Shown here: in pieces, positions 1 to 13,800 of the stretch | Numbering within the stretch: the first letter of the stretch is position 1 | How the letters are laid out: each line of letters opens with the position of its first letter | Origin: Haliotis asinina | Taxonomy: Eukaryota; Mollusca; Gastropoda; Lepetellida; Haliotidae | Direction of reading: 5' to 3' | Length of the DNA: 64,000 bases | NCBI RefSeq assembly: GCF_037392515.1 | Contig: NC_090280.1 | Location: 73,768,504 to 73,832,503, forward strand | Notes under the pieces: generated by a model | The model's input: the letters and a program-made list of their open reading frames with translations, nothing else | What the model was told of the DNA's origin: nothing | Database searches by the model: none | Position numbers and translations under genes: made by a program

Positions 1-51
1 TCATGTGATCTGCAGTGGTCTCTAGTCTAAACTTGGTGTTTGTGTGGACAG

Positions 52-1849
52 TATGACGATACTTGGGAGCAGGGAGCACACCTGTGTACATCCAGTGGTC
101 TCCAAGATGGCCAACAAGAATGACGGCTGTAAGGAACTATTGAAGGTGTGTCTTTGCCAAGTGTTGTTATAGAAAATATAAAAGTTCATTTTCTCACTGG
201 TCATGTAAATGGAGCATGCTGTTTATTTTAATGATACCCTTATTTTTGGTGTTTGTACAGGAAGTATGTGGGTCTAGTTGAGGTCCTCACATTCCCCCTG
301 CTGTTCCTTCTGCTGTTCCTATAACTCTTCCTCCAGCTTTCCCCGTAACTGTTCCTCCAGCTCTACCTATAGATGTTGCTGTAACTATTCCTGCAGCTCT
401 TTCTGTAACCATTCCTGCAGCTGTTGCTGTATCTGTTTCTCCAGCTCTTCTTGTAGCTGTTCCTATAACTTTTCTTGTAACCATTCCTCCAGCTGTTGCT
501 GTCACTGTTCCTGTAACTCTTCCTTCAGCTCTTCCTGTAACTGTTCCTGCAGCTGTTGCTGGATCTGTTCCTTCAGCTTTTCCTGGCGCTGTTCCTGCAT
601 CTCTTCCTGTAACCGTTCCTCCAGTTGTTGCTGTGGCTGTTCCTGTAACTGTTCCGGCAGCTACTCCTGTAACTTTCCCTCCAGCTCTTCCTGTAACTGG
701 TCTTCCTGCTCTTCCTGTAACTGTGCCTCCAGCTCCTCCTCTAACAGCTCCTTCTGGTCTTCCTGTAACTGTTCCTTCAGCTATTCCTGTAGCTGTTAGT
801 CTTGCTGTTCCTGTAATTGTTAGTCCAGCTGTTCCTGTAACTGTTTCTCCTGTTACTGTCGCTGTTCCTCCATCCCTTCCTGTACCTGTTTTTCTATATT
901 TTCCTTTATCTTCCCCCTGGTGCTCTTGTTCCTCTAACTGTGTCTCTGTGCAGGGTCCTGGTTGCCGGATGAAGGACCGTGCCAAGTCCATCTCCAGCCA
1001 GGAAGGGATCCACCGCATGGGGCTGACAACAGCCTGGGACCTCGAGGACATGGTGAACATGTGCAAGAAACAAAAGGTAGAACTCATGACCAGTCTGTTC
1101 CAACTCCAGTCCTTAACCTTTGATTTATGATCATACTGCAGAGATTGCTCTCATAAATTGTTGAATCAATTCGTTTACTTTCTGACCCGTGAACACCCAG
1201 GGTAGGTCTCCAGCAAACCCATGCTTGCCACAAAAGGTGACTTTGGTTGTTGCGAGAAGTGGTTAAGGGGATCAGGTGGCCAGACTCACTTACTTGGTTC
1301 ACACATGTTATTGTTTCCCATTGGGGCAGATCAAAGCTCATGCTAATAATCACTGGATTGTCTGGTCCAGACTCCATTATTTACAGAATGTGACTATATA
1401 ACTGGAATATTGCTGATTGCAGTGTAACAACTAAACTCACTCACATTCTCACTTGCTGGCTCATTAACTTTTTTTTTTCATAATTATTTACTTTCTTCAC
1501 ACTTCCTGTATTCAGTTCCAATTCACATAAATTTTTATTTGTCATTCAGTTACTTACTCAATATACCTACCTATCCGGCACATGAACTCAACAAAACCAA
1601 CTCCCTGACAACTTAGTCAATACCTCTATAGGTGACTCCCTAGCCTGACAAGCCCAAGGGTCTGGTCAACCTGTTTCTGTCACTTCCGTGATCCTGTCAC
1701 AGACCTGTTTTTCACATTTGGTGTTTGACAACGTTGACTTCATTTTCCTGTAGGCATGTCCTTACTTCCTGACGAGAGCTCTGAAGGAGCAAAGTGAGAT
1801 CATCATCTGCCCCTACAACTACCTAGTGGACCCTATCATCAGAGATACC
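52..1849 (+). CDS. BRIP1: BRIP1 exons encoding the 4Fe-4S cluster domain
   Basis: Three exons (52-145, 954-1076, 1754-1849) encode the iron-sulfur domain. The expected four cysteines are visible: HTCVHP and DGCKELL in the first exon, GPGCRM in the second and ACPYF in the third. In XPD-family helicases the cluster acts as a wedge needed for strand separation. The third exon continues with [12 protein letters not shown], equivalent to the human IIFCPYNYLLD stretch. The introns between them (146-953 and 1077-1753) hold a hexamer-based repeat array and an interspersed repeat. Confidence 0.92.
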
Positions 1850-4800
1850 GTAAGTACATCGTCTTCATAGAGAGACTAAGTACATCATCATCACAGAGAG
1901 CCAAAGTACTATCTCATCATAGAGAGCCCAAGCACATTGTCATCATAGAGAGCCTAAGTACTTTCTCATCATAGAGATACATTGTCATCATAGAGAGCCT
2001 AAGTACTTTCTCATCATAGAGATACATTGTCATCATAGAGAGCCTAAGTACTTTCTCATCATAAAGATACATTGTCATCATAGAGAGCGTAAGTACTTTC
2101 TCATCATAAAGATACATTGTCATCATAGAGAGCGTAAGTACATTGTCATCATAGAGAGCGTAAGTACTTCATCATCATAGAGAAAGTACATTGTCATCAT
2201 AGAGAGCCTAAGTACATTGTCATCATAGAGAACATAAGTACATCGTCATCACAGAGAACATAAGTACAGCAGTAATGCAGAAATTTTCATGAGAATGAAA
2301 ACCCGAAGAGGCAAACTTTTATAGGTCATTAACAAATTACCCTCCAAGGGAGGTGACTGAAGATTTATCAGTGAGCTGAGCTCCTCATTGTCAAGCTGCA
2401 TGGATCATGCTGCAGCCCCTTTGTTACAGCATTGTTCACATGTTAACATGTAGTTGCAAGTGAGATTACCAACAAACTGATTGAGGACATTGGAATATCC
2501 AGTAAATGGACTGTCAGCACCAGAAACACTACTTGTATTGTTTTAAGAATTCTAGTATCTTTGAATTTCTCCCATTATTTCCAGATGGAGATAAACTTGA
2601 AGGACCAGATTATCATTCTAGATGAGGCTCATAACATTGAGGATTCCTCCCGGGAAGCAGGCAGTCAGAGCTTGAAACAGGAGCTGATACAGAAGGCCAT
2701 CACAGAACTGAGAGCTATGGGTAGGTGAAGTAGGGGCGTTGTACATCCCATGCATGCTCCGAGATGTATTATTGACTAGTAATTGTTGTTTAATGCTGCG
2801 CTATTAGAATATTGCTAAAAGCGATATAAAACCAACCTCTCACTGCTTTGAGTACTCTCCACTTAACATTGGTCTTTCTTCCTTCAGCGAATGCAGGGGT
2901 AGACACGGCGGATTCATTGTTGCTGGAAAAGGTGGTAAGTTGGATTGAAAACAATCTTCAATTACCCAGAAATAATGGCACCTTATTTCTCTCTGTGTTG
3001 TAGAAAGCTACTATGTGCTAAGAATACTGCAGTGAATAGGTGCATGATACGTAAACAACAAAGGCTGTTGATCATAATATTGAGTAAAGAGGTAGGTTTT
3101 CAGTTTTGATGTAAAAGAGTCTGGAAATTCACAGTGTTTGAGGTCAAAGGGGATAGAGCTCCACAAGATGGGGGAAGTGTAGGAGAAAGTTCTGCATCCA
3201 AAGCTTTTAAGCTTGTAGTTTTGCACTCTCAGTTTGGCACTGTCAGAAGGTTTTCCTGTTGTGAGCGAAGTTTGCAAGATGGACTGTTGGGGTTCAGATC
3301 TGCAATGTAGGATGGAGACTGGCTCGTGAAGAGACTTTAATGTGATGCAGTGTCTTGAATTGAATCTTGGATGTCACAGGTAACTTGGGCAGCTGCTTTA
3401 GAACTGGGGTAATGTGACTGTTTGGAACTGGAGAGTACAGCTGACAATGGTTGGAACATAGCTGGATGTATGCCCATACAAAATCTTTGTATTGTATTGT
3501 CTTGGTATTATTTCAGATGTCTGGATTGGACCAGTTTATACACCTACATTCTGACAAACTGGAACAGAAGGACTTTGATCAGTCGTACAAAATCTGGTCA
3601 GGCTTCGACATTGTGGCACAATTAGATTGCATTGGTCTTGGACCAGTCAAGTATACCGAGGCCATGGTGAGTCTTAGAAGTCAGAAATCGGAGGAATATT
3701 TATGCTCTTCATAGACTTGTAAAAAGACAAATCATTGAAAATTCCATCAACGTATGCGCAACAATCCCCACCACAAGTAATTGCATTATCATAAGTGCAA
3801 GTTTTTCTCTGTTGAAATTGGTTGAAAACTTTGAAGAATATGGTTTCTTTGTATACAGTTGTCATTATTACCAATGATGGTAACAGTGTGCAAATTAGCC
3901 ACAAGCCCAATAGTCTGTGGCTAGTAAAAATCGAAACGGGACAGTAAATCTCCATAGTAACATTTCATTGGCTCACTTTGTAAATATAACACTCTCCCCA
4001 ACTTAAGTTAAAATACACTTTGAAATCATGCAAGATTATGGCCTTAAAAAATATTCATCAAGTGAACAACTAATTTTTGTGCAATCTTTTGCATAGTTTC
4101 TGCATTCAAAATTTGGGCTGGTGAATTATTCTGTGGGCGAACAACTTTCAGGCATAGCTAGACCAACTGGAAAGCCGAATTTGGATGCTATTATGCACAA
4201 TTGCCAACAAGTCATTTTTTCTAAGTGTTTAAGCGTACTAAGTTTGTGTATAAGGATGGATCTACATGTATAGTGTCTGTTAGGTCAAGTATGATGTAAT
4301 TTTAGCCAGTTGCCTTATCGAATCTGTTTTGTGACATCAGGCTTGCTATATATCAATTAAAACCTTATAAGACCCCAAAATGACCTATACCGAAAATCAA
4401 TATGAAAGGTGCATATTTTGTGGTACAGAAATCGATAGGGGTGGTTTGTCAAGAGAAAGACGAGATGGTTCGGAACGCCCAAGGCGAGGAAGTCAAACTG
4501 AGTCCACCTGTGATGACTGTGCTTGAGCAACTTGCATCGGCCATGGGCTACCTTTACAGGGATGACATGAAGTTTGTGGAGGATTACAGGTAAGGGAGGC
4601 CTTCTGACCCACTCCAGAGGGGCCAGTAAATATGTCAGGCCAGCAAAACAATTGGAAGAATCATCCTTGACAGGCAATGCTACATACACAACCAATTACC
4701 TTTGTCAGTACCAGATTAGAAGGTGCTGTGTCATTGAAGACATAGTCTACATGGATTCCTCAGCTTGTCTGCTTTCAGTTGACATTGCTGAAAAAAAACA

Positions 4801-7800
4801 CATTGAAATTCATGTTTACGCTCTTGATTAGAATCATTTTCTAATCATTAAATAAATATGCACTTATTTCACTTCTGATGATCTACAGATTATTATAAGA
4901 ATTACAAAACAGTGTGAAAAGGTGTAAATAAATTATTATCATCATTGGGGAGTAATAGTTTCAGAAAATTACAAATTACAAACCTATTACGTCCCTGATG
5001 TTCTATACTCTTCAGTTTAGTATTGACTTCTCGGAATCAAGCTGCCATGCAATTAGCAATTACTCCCCTGTGTACAGCAATTTGCTGTATAAGGTCAATT
5101 CTTGTTCATGTGTTGTTGCAGTGTGTGAGTGTTCTCCCGATAACATTGATAACATTGTTGCTTACTACAGCTTCACACATTCTAACCTAACTGACTGCAA
5201 AAATAGCCCATATTTTGTTTGTTTGTTCTCCCTGTCTGTTACGGATTTCTGTACTGTCGACTTTTGCAGATTTGTGAAGTTGAAAAAGATTTCAGTTCAT
5301 AAAATTATTGAATATATCTATGTTTAATAGGCATTCACTCTCTTGCAGGGTCTCCATAGTCAAGACAACAGCGTTTGTTTCTAATCAGCCAACGGTTTGT
5401 ATTGCTGATATAACATCAACAGATGGGTTAAAGGATATTGTCGTGTTATTTCTAAACAAGTAATAGTAAACAGAGGTCAAATTTAGCTTCTGCTTCCAGA
5501 CGTAAGATGACTTTGAAAATACTAGAATTTGCACGTTACTAAGAAAGTGAATTCCCAAATATGACATATGTTACATTTGATCACTTTCAGAATGGCATTG
5601 TGTAATCATTACACTGAATTAATTCTGATAAGGCGTTTTTCATGAGCACCATATTGTTGTTTAATGACAGAAATGCTTGTATTCAAGCAATATTTTTCAT
5701 ATGTATCATTGTGAACAAATAGGGTGATTTGAGTCATAGCGTTTTGTTGGTTAAATCAAAACTGCATTCCATGACCTTTTCTTTGGGTCACAGCATGTGG
5801 ATCTGCAAAAATGAATTATTCTAGTCCTGTTAATTTGTTTACCAGTCTAGATTTGAAAATGGTAACTTGAGCATAGTAAGTAGAAAACATTTACCTTTAC
5901 AACCTACTCTTACTATAACTTAAACATAAATTTGATTCTGTCAGCTGTCATTAAACGACATTCAGCCTTTCACTCATACTAAAATAAATTCTTTCAGAAT
6001 GGTGCATGGTTGAATCCAAGGCAAAGACATGGAGGTAAGATCCTGGGTAATTTGGAAACATGCTACATGTGAACGTGATTTTGAAAAATTTGGGAATGGT
6101 GTCAGTTTGGCCAGGAGATTACGTTTTGAAGGGGGCTGGACCATAGGGATCTTTACACTTCATGCTGTTATATGATCTTTTGATCAGTGTTTTGTTCACA
6201 TTGTACTACCAAGGCAAATGTGCTAATCAAAGAAGTGTGTGACTTCATAACTTGAATTAAGTCCAGGTATTTGTTTCAGGACAGAGGAGAGTTCCTGTGG
6301 TGACTTGTACACTCAACTTCTGGTGCATGAACCCTGCTGTGGTAGGTTGCTGGTCCCCTTCTTCTGCATCAGAAGCCAATGATCTGGTGTCTTCCGCTTT
6401 GTTTTTGCTGGAATATTGCTTAAAGTCGCATAAAGCCACTCACTCACTCACTCACTCACTCACTCACTCACTCACTCACTCACTCACTCACTCACTCACT
6501 CACTCACTCACTCACTCACTCACTCACTCACTCACTCACTCAGTACAACAGAATTCATAGTGACGCCTGGATGGATAAGGCTTGAAACAAATGAGGCAGT
6601 GTTTCCATTCAGTGATGTAAAGAATACAAAAAATGCTGAGAGATGATATCATTTATCAGTGTACAAGACAAAATTTTTCAATCTTTGATGGGAATGTGTG
6701 TTAAATAAGTTATGAAATTTTCAAAGATGGACAAACATTGAATATTTTGTTCAAATGACCTTCTAAATCTTATGCCTTAAGACAGGCTTTAGTCAAGTTC
6801 TTTACAGAAAGTACCACTGAATGTACACTCATAGGATCTTTTGAGAACAGTCTTTGCTGAATGACAGCCAAGTAGCAATACCTCTTTCTGTATCACAGGC
6901 TTTCTCAGACCTCCAGAACTGTCGCAGTATCGTGTTGAGCAGCGGCACGCTGTCACCAATGTCGTCTTTTTCCTCAGAGCTTGGAATGAACTTTAGCATA
7001 CAGCTGGAAGCCAACCACGTGATCAAGGATGATCAGGTAGGGAGCAGTCCAAGTAAACCTAGTCTCAGGACTATTTGTTACACTCCTCTACTGAGTCCAA
7101 CAAACCTTATATAGGAGGTCGCATCAGGTAACCTCTGAGATTGACCAAATGGTTTGTACCCAAATGATTCCGATGCTCCGAATACAATCACCTCCAGGTA
7201 ATTGTGCGTAGAGAACGCTGCAACACTGTCAGCACTGCAGGTCAAATATCTGTGTTTTATGTAGATTTTCTTTTATTGAGGGGTCAGTGTCAATGACTGA
7301 GGAATTTTGTCCCACCAAACCTTAAACATTAAATTGTCTGATTGGTTAAATCTGTTGGGCCTTTTCACGTCTGACTGGACTGAAAATCGTATGATTTGCT
7401 TGCTTAAGTTGACATCATGTTAATAAGTTTCCTTTGTTCCGGAGGAATGGACTGCCATTCTGTGATGTTAGTTGTGAGTGTTTTAGACCTTTAGTATGGT
7501 AAATTGTAACCTGACTCACTTAAGGAGTTGTCAAGAAGTGGTGGATGGCTGATGTAAGGGAGATAACTCCTGTGTTTAGGCACAGACATTCTGAATTGTT
7601 GGGAATCAACCTCTAAAACCATAATTGATTATCGAGGTCATCTCATCAATTTTTTATAAATGATTGATTACAAGTATGGATTTATGAACACAAAACCAGT
7701 TGGATCGCTAGTAGTAAAGATTTCATAAGTAACTTTATAATGCTCCAAGCCACTAGCTGCAGCAGAAGAAAATGACCACTTGCTCAGGAAGTTATAAATC

Positions 7801-10800
7801 TACTTGACTTCCTGTATTACGGTAGTTTAAGGATGCTGCGATTGCGAGCCTACCTGGAGGAAAAAGTCTTGCATATACAACAATTGTTTATGTTATTTTT
7901 AAGCTAGTATAAAGCATTTTAAATTGGGATTTTCTGAAAATTGATTATTTATCAATAAACTGATTATTGGATGGATAGATGCACCTGTAGTTATATCTGT
8001 CCTTTGACGTCATGTGAATCATGTTCAAATCTGAACTGTTGTTTAAACAGCTGTGAGCACACTGGTGTGGAATTACAGAATTCAGATTAAAGAAGTTATT
8101 TGTAAACCTGCTGGTACTGGTGCAGTGTTTTCCCAGCAGCTGTAGTTAATGGAGGTCACCAAATTATTGTTTCCAGCATCTGTTGTTACTACAATGTTGA
8201 AAGTTGTTGCGTAAATTTTATCAAGGTGATGCCATGATTGTCCTGTTGTAGACCCTGCTGAAATATGTCCCAAGGAGCATGCTTGCAGAATTCCAGTAGT
8301 TACAGTTATGTTGACCAGAGATAAGCATCTGTTGTCTTATGTCATAAGGACCATGCTTGCAGAATTCCAGTAGTTAAGAGTTGGTGTTGACCAGAGATAA
8401 GCATCTGTTGTCTTTTATTCCAGGTATGGGTTGGTGCTGTTGGTCAAGGTCCTAATGGGACGTCTCTCCAGGCAGTGTACAGGAATGTAGAGACCTATAA
8501 TTTCCAGGATGAGCTTGGACAGTTGGTGTTCCGAGTCTGTAAGGTAAGTACAGCTTTTTCCTGTTTCAAAATCTCAAAAACAGTTCCTCAAATGTATGAC
8601 TAGTGCTATTTATATACACAACAGCATATCTTTTGGAATCTGCTAAATCATAAAATCATGTTATTATGATTACATAAGCAAGTGTACATATTTCCTGAAA
8701 CAGTATTGTGTTGTACTTGTGTTCCAGGACCAGTTAAGATAGAATAGGTCTACAACACCCCAAGTTTGCAATAAAAGGCGACTATGCGTGTCATATGAAA
8801 TGACTAATGGGATCAGGTGGTCAGGATATTGCTGACTAGGTTGACACGTCATCGGTTCCGAATTTTGCAGGTCGATGCTCATGCTGTTGATCATTGGATT
8901 GTCAGGCCAGACTCCATTATTTATGGACGGACACCATATAGCTGGAATATTACTGAATGTGGCATAAAACTAAACTCACTCGTCCACTTTTGTTTCAGAC
9001 TGTGCCTCATGGTGTTCTGTGTTTCTTCCCCTCCTATAAGTGCCTGGAAAAACTCACCAACAGATGGAAGGTAATATGGACAGGGTTTAATAGTATAGTT
9101 TAATAGTTCTTCAGTGTCTGGGCAGTGAGGTAGCCCTGCAGTTAAAGTGTTCACTCATCATGCTGAAGACCCAGGTTCGATTCCCATGTGGTTGTATGAG
9201 TGAAGCTCATTTTTGGTGTCCTGCCAGGATATTGTTGGAAATATTGCTAAAAGCGCTGTAAACAATACTCTCTCGCTCTTCCCCTTGATGGCCTGATGCT
9301 ATGGCATAGTGTTGACAGCTCCAGACATTTATCACATGTGGTCTCATGATTCACCAGGGCTGGCAGTAAAATAAAACCAATTACATGATAACTGTAACAA
9401 GGCTGGAGAGATGTGATCAGAATATATCCTCAACAAGCTCACGTGATGGATTTCCAAGGTTCTGGCAGTTTTGTGCTATGCTTAAATTTTAATCATGATT
9501 TCCAAGGTTCTGGCAGTTTTGGGCTATGCTTAAAATTTTAATCATGATTCCAAGGTTCTGGCAGTTTTGGGCTATGCTTAAATTTTGATCATGATTTCCA
9601 AGGTTCTGGCAGTTTTGTGCTATGCTTAAATTTTAATTATGATTTCCATGGTCCTGAAAAGGTTTCTGAGATGATGCCCTTTGATTAGACATGTTCCGTT
9701 GGTCATGAGTTTATACTCCATGTTTCATGCCGATTCTAATGCTTGGCCTCATCGCCATCGGTACATACACATAGGAGTCCTTCCCACTGGCTTCACTTAG
9801 CAACAGAGGAGGAATTAACCATTGCCCAATGTCCGAGTCTTGTGTTTTCTTCTGAAGGGCTGGCAGATTTGTATATCATGCTGTACCAGTGTCCAGTTGA
9901 TTTCTAGTCTTAATTATCTTGTTCATTTAAAAATCAACAAGAAAATCAACCGTTTATTGGAAAAATTATCAGGGCAACTAATTTTACATGTGCCACTGTC
10001 CCAGAGTACACTAGCAATTTTAAAATTTATTTCCACCCCTGTTGATGTTAACATTTTGTGATGTGTTGAATTTGATTTGATGCTACTAATTTCTCTCTCA
10101 CCCACCCACCATGCTTTCTCTATGGTTTACCAGCTTGATTCTATTCCTTTGTCTGTCTCTCACTGTCAGGTCGATGGGGTAAGTTAGTAGTTAAAATCAG
10201 CTTAATTTGAAATCTTGCTCTTGGAAAAAAGCTTCCTACAACTATGTGACACAGTTTGTCATCACTGTTGTCAAAAGTCTCATATTTATCATACAGTCAA
10301 ATGCCAGTGAATTGAATCGCTGGGCATCAGGTGATAAATTCAACTTATCGATGAGATAGAGATAGATATGTCCATGGTGCTAGGAAAAATAGTCAGGACT
10401 GACAGGTACTTCGAGTTATGCATAATATTTGAGACACCAGCTTTTGATGCATCAGGATTTGACTGTATTTTCTTAATATATCAATGCAAACCTTTCCTAA
10501 TCCTATGTCTTGGAAAAGTAGTGGGGTAGCCTTGTGGTTAAAGCATTCACTCGTCACTCTGAAGGCCCGGGTTCGATTCCCCACATGGGTACCATGTGTG
10601 AAGCCCATTTCTGGTGTCCCTAGCAGTGAGATTGCTGGAATGCTAGACTCATTCATTGACTCTCTCTCAATCTCTGTTTCTCTGACCTAATAGCCTCCAT
10701 GTCTGACATTTGTCATTGACTAATCCCATGTTGTGATTTCAGACAACTGGTCTGTGGGACAAGATGTTTGAGCAAAAGAAGATTGTTGCAGAACCTCGGG

Positions 10801-13800
10801 GATCTGACAAGATGAACTTTGAGGAGCTGATGAATCTCTTCTATGAGGCTGTGGAAACCAGGGGAGGTAATCCCCAGAATCTGCTCAGTGTACAGAAATC
10901 TTTGTGTTTGTTGATGAATATTCTTGAAACATATCAAAATGTAGGTTTCAAGCAAACATTAGTTTTGGAGGGGTATTGAGATTTTCCAGAGCAGGACTTT
11001 ATAAACCATACAATATTTCTTCACCAAACTTAGCATATAGATAGATCTGGTGGTGTACTGGTTCCTTTTGATGGTTTTGGATTTCTGAATAAACTATTCT
11101 TTTGCGTTTCCATGACAACAAGTTCGACTTCAACTGAAAATGGTGGTAGTGCTCTTTTCCAGAGTAGAACTATAAATGTTCGCTGTTACCAAACATGGCA
11201 TAAAGATAGGTTTTGCGGTGCACTCGTGCCTTTTGGAAGCTTTGGATTTCTGAAGAAAAAACATGTTTTTTGCTTCCATGGCAACAGGTTTGAGTTCAAC
11301 TGAAACTGGTGGTTGTGCTCTTTTCTGCTGCAGATCTTAAAAACCTTTCAATACTCTCTTTCCGCTTTGCTGTATACACTCCAAAACATTTAATATACAG
11401 TAATCATGTCCAGCAGACATATTCAGAGTATTTTGCCACTGTATTTTGAAGACTCCACTTCTTGTTGAATATTTATCTGTAACAATATGTATTATAATCA
11501 CATTTCAGTTTAATCTACAGTAGGTATGCTCATCAAACAACAGGACCTTGCCATCATAATGATGATCAGGGTGATAATGGGTACCTGTAGTGTAATGTTC
11601 AGATCTCTATGTCAGATGAAGACAAAGATGGAGCCCTGTTTCTGGCAGTGTGTCGAGGAAAAGTTAGTGAAGGTCTTGACTTTGCTGACAACTTTGCTCG
11701 AGCAGTGATAACCGTGAGTAGATTACACTTTGCCATATGTTCTGTCTCTCAGGATCTGTCATGTGAAAAGCTTGAAAAGGTTGCAACAGGATTATTTATG
11801 AGCTGATGTAAATTTAAGATATTCCTTTTGTAAAAAAAAACTGATTTCATTACCTTAACTGGGCACCAAATGTTTTAGAATGTTTTAGAATAGTTATAGT
11901 GTATTAAATGAAGTAAACTGAAAGTGAAACAGGTAATCAGTTTAGAAGTTGGTTTCATAAAGTCAGTCTATAAACAGATATGGCAGAGGCGAAACAAGTC
12001 GATCATTCTGTTTATTGTAAGCTAACATTTTGTGGTTTTTTGTTAACAATTCCAACAGTCCAAACAATGTCCAAAGTAGTAAGCTTTCACTAAATTGTTT
12101 GACATTGTTTTGCAGGTGGGCATACCTTACCCAAACTTCAAAGACATACAGGTAAATCTGATCATTAAACCACTAGACATTTTTAGACAGGCATATAGGT
12201 CTCCTACACTGGCCTGGCATGGCATGGCTGACAATCTGATCAGATGTGAAAAAAATGTTGGCAGCTTAAAGTATATTTTTAATCAGCTATCAGCAGATAA
12301 TTAATGTTTTGTTGGTTTCATTGTAATTACTGCACTTGCTGAACTGGTCACAAAATTTCTGGTAGCCTAGTGGTTAAAGCATTTGCTTGTCTTGCCGGAG
12401 ACCTGGGTTTGATTCCACACATTGGTACAATGTCTGAATCCCATTTTTGGTGTCCCTCGTCATGATATTCCAGGAATATTACTATGAAAGACGCTTCACT
12501 CACCTAACCATCTGGAATGTTTGTGATTCATGTAATTGTCTTTGGTCATATTATTGTTTTTGTTGTCATATATAATTATCAGTGTCAACTCTATGTATTT
12601 ATTGGTATGAATAAAAACAATTATGTGCTAACTGCACACATTTTTAATAGGTTATGAGCTTGTTGACTGGAGGAAGTAATGAAACTGTTGCCTGTTATTT
12701 TTCCTTTTGTATATTTTTGTGCATATCTATAGTGAGCATGTAATAATTCTTTGTAAAGATCTAATAATCTCTACACCAGATTGAAAATTTTGTAGTTGCC
12801 TTGTTTGATGTTGTGTTTTACAATGTGTCAGGTGGAACTGAAGCGGAAGTATAATGACATGCATAAAGCAGCTCGAGGTCTTCTGTCTGGGAGTGACTGG
12901 TACGAGATCCAGGCCTTCCGGGCACTCAACCAGGCACTTGGCAGGTGTATCAGACACAGGTTGGTACTGATGGGTGTATCAGACACATGCAGACACTGGC
13001 AGGTATATCAGACACAGGTAGATACTGACAGGTTTATCAGACACAGGTTGGTACTGATGGGTGTATCAGACACAGGTAAATACTGACAGGTGTATCATAC
13101 ACAGGTTGGTACTGACGGGTGTATCAGACACAGGTAAACACTGACAGGTGTATCAGACACCAGTAGGTACTGATGGGAGTATCAGACACAGGTAGACACT
13201 GGTAGGTGTATCAGACACAGGAGTCACTGACAGGTGCATCGGACACACAGGTAGTTACTGGCGTGTGTATCGGACACAGATGCTGACAGGTGTATCGGAC
13301 ACAGGTAGACACTGACAGGTATATCAGACATGGGTAGACACTGGCAGGTGTATCAGACACAGGTATGCAATATTTATGAATTTATCTTTGTGTGCATCTG
13401 AAAAATCTCCAGTGTCTGTTTATTATTCCAGACGAGATTGGGGAGCTCTGATTATTGTTGATGAGAGATTTGTGAAGAACCCACAGAAATACCTTAAAGG
13501 TTGGTTTACAGAGTCTTCTGGTAATTTGTCATCAGTTTGTACACAGGTAATGCCACAGATATACCACACAGGTACTTTACAAAATCTTCTGGTAATATAG
13601 CATCAATATTCAGAAAATTTCAGAATAAACACATGTAATGCCTCAGTATGTTTACTATATTCTTCATATTGTTCATGGGAGTTAAAATTGTTAGTAACTC
13701 AAGCATGCCACAAGAGGTGAATGGGTGGTCAGGTTCACCGACTTGATTGATACATGTCATAGTACCCCCAACTGCATAGATCAAAGCTCATGATGTTGAT

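Noticed and set aside
278-1087. Long open frames on both strands (173, 266 and 165 codons)
   Set aside because: They come from the six-base repeat array, whose period is a multiple of three. The composition is extreme and the exon border at 954 is set by BRIP1 homology.
10505-10580. tRNA genes at family-Y heads
   Set aside because: A and B boxes are present but no cloverleaf stems, and the sequence continues as a SINE with the common tail.
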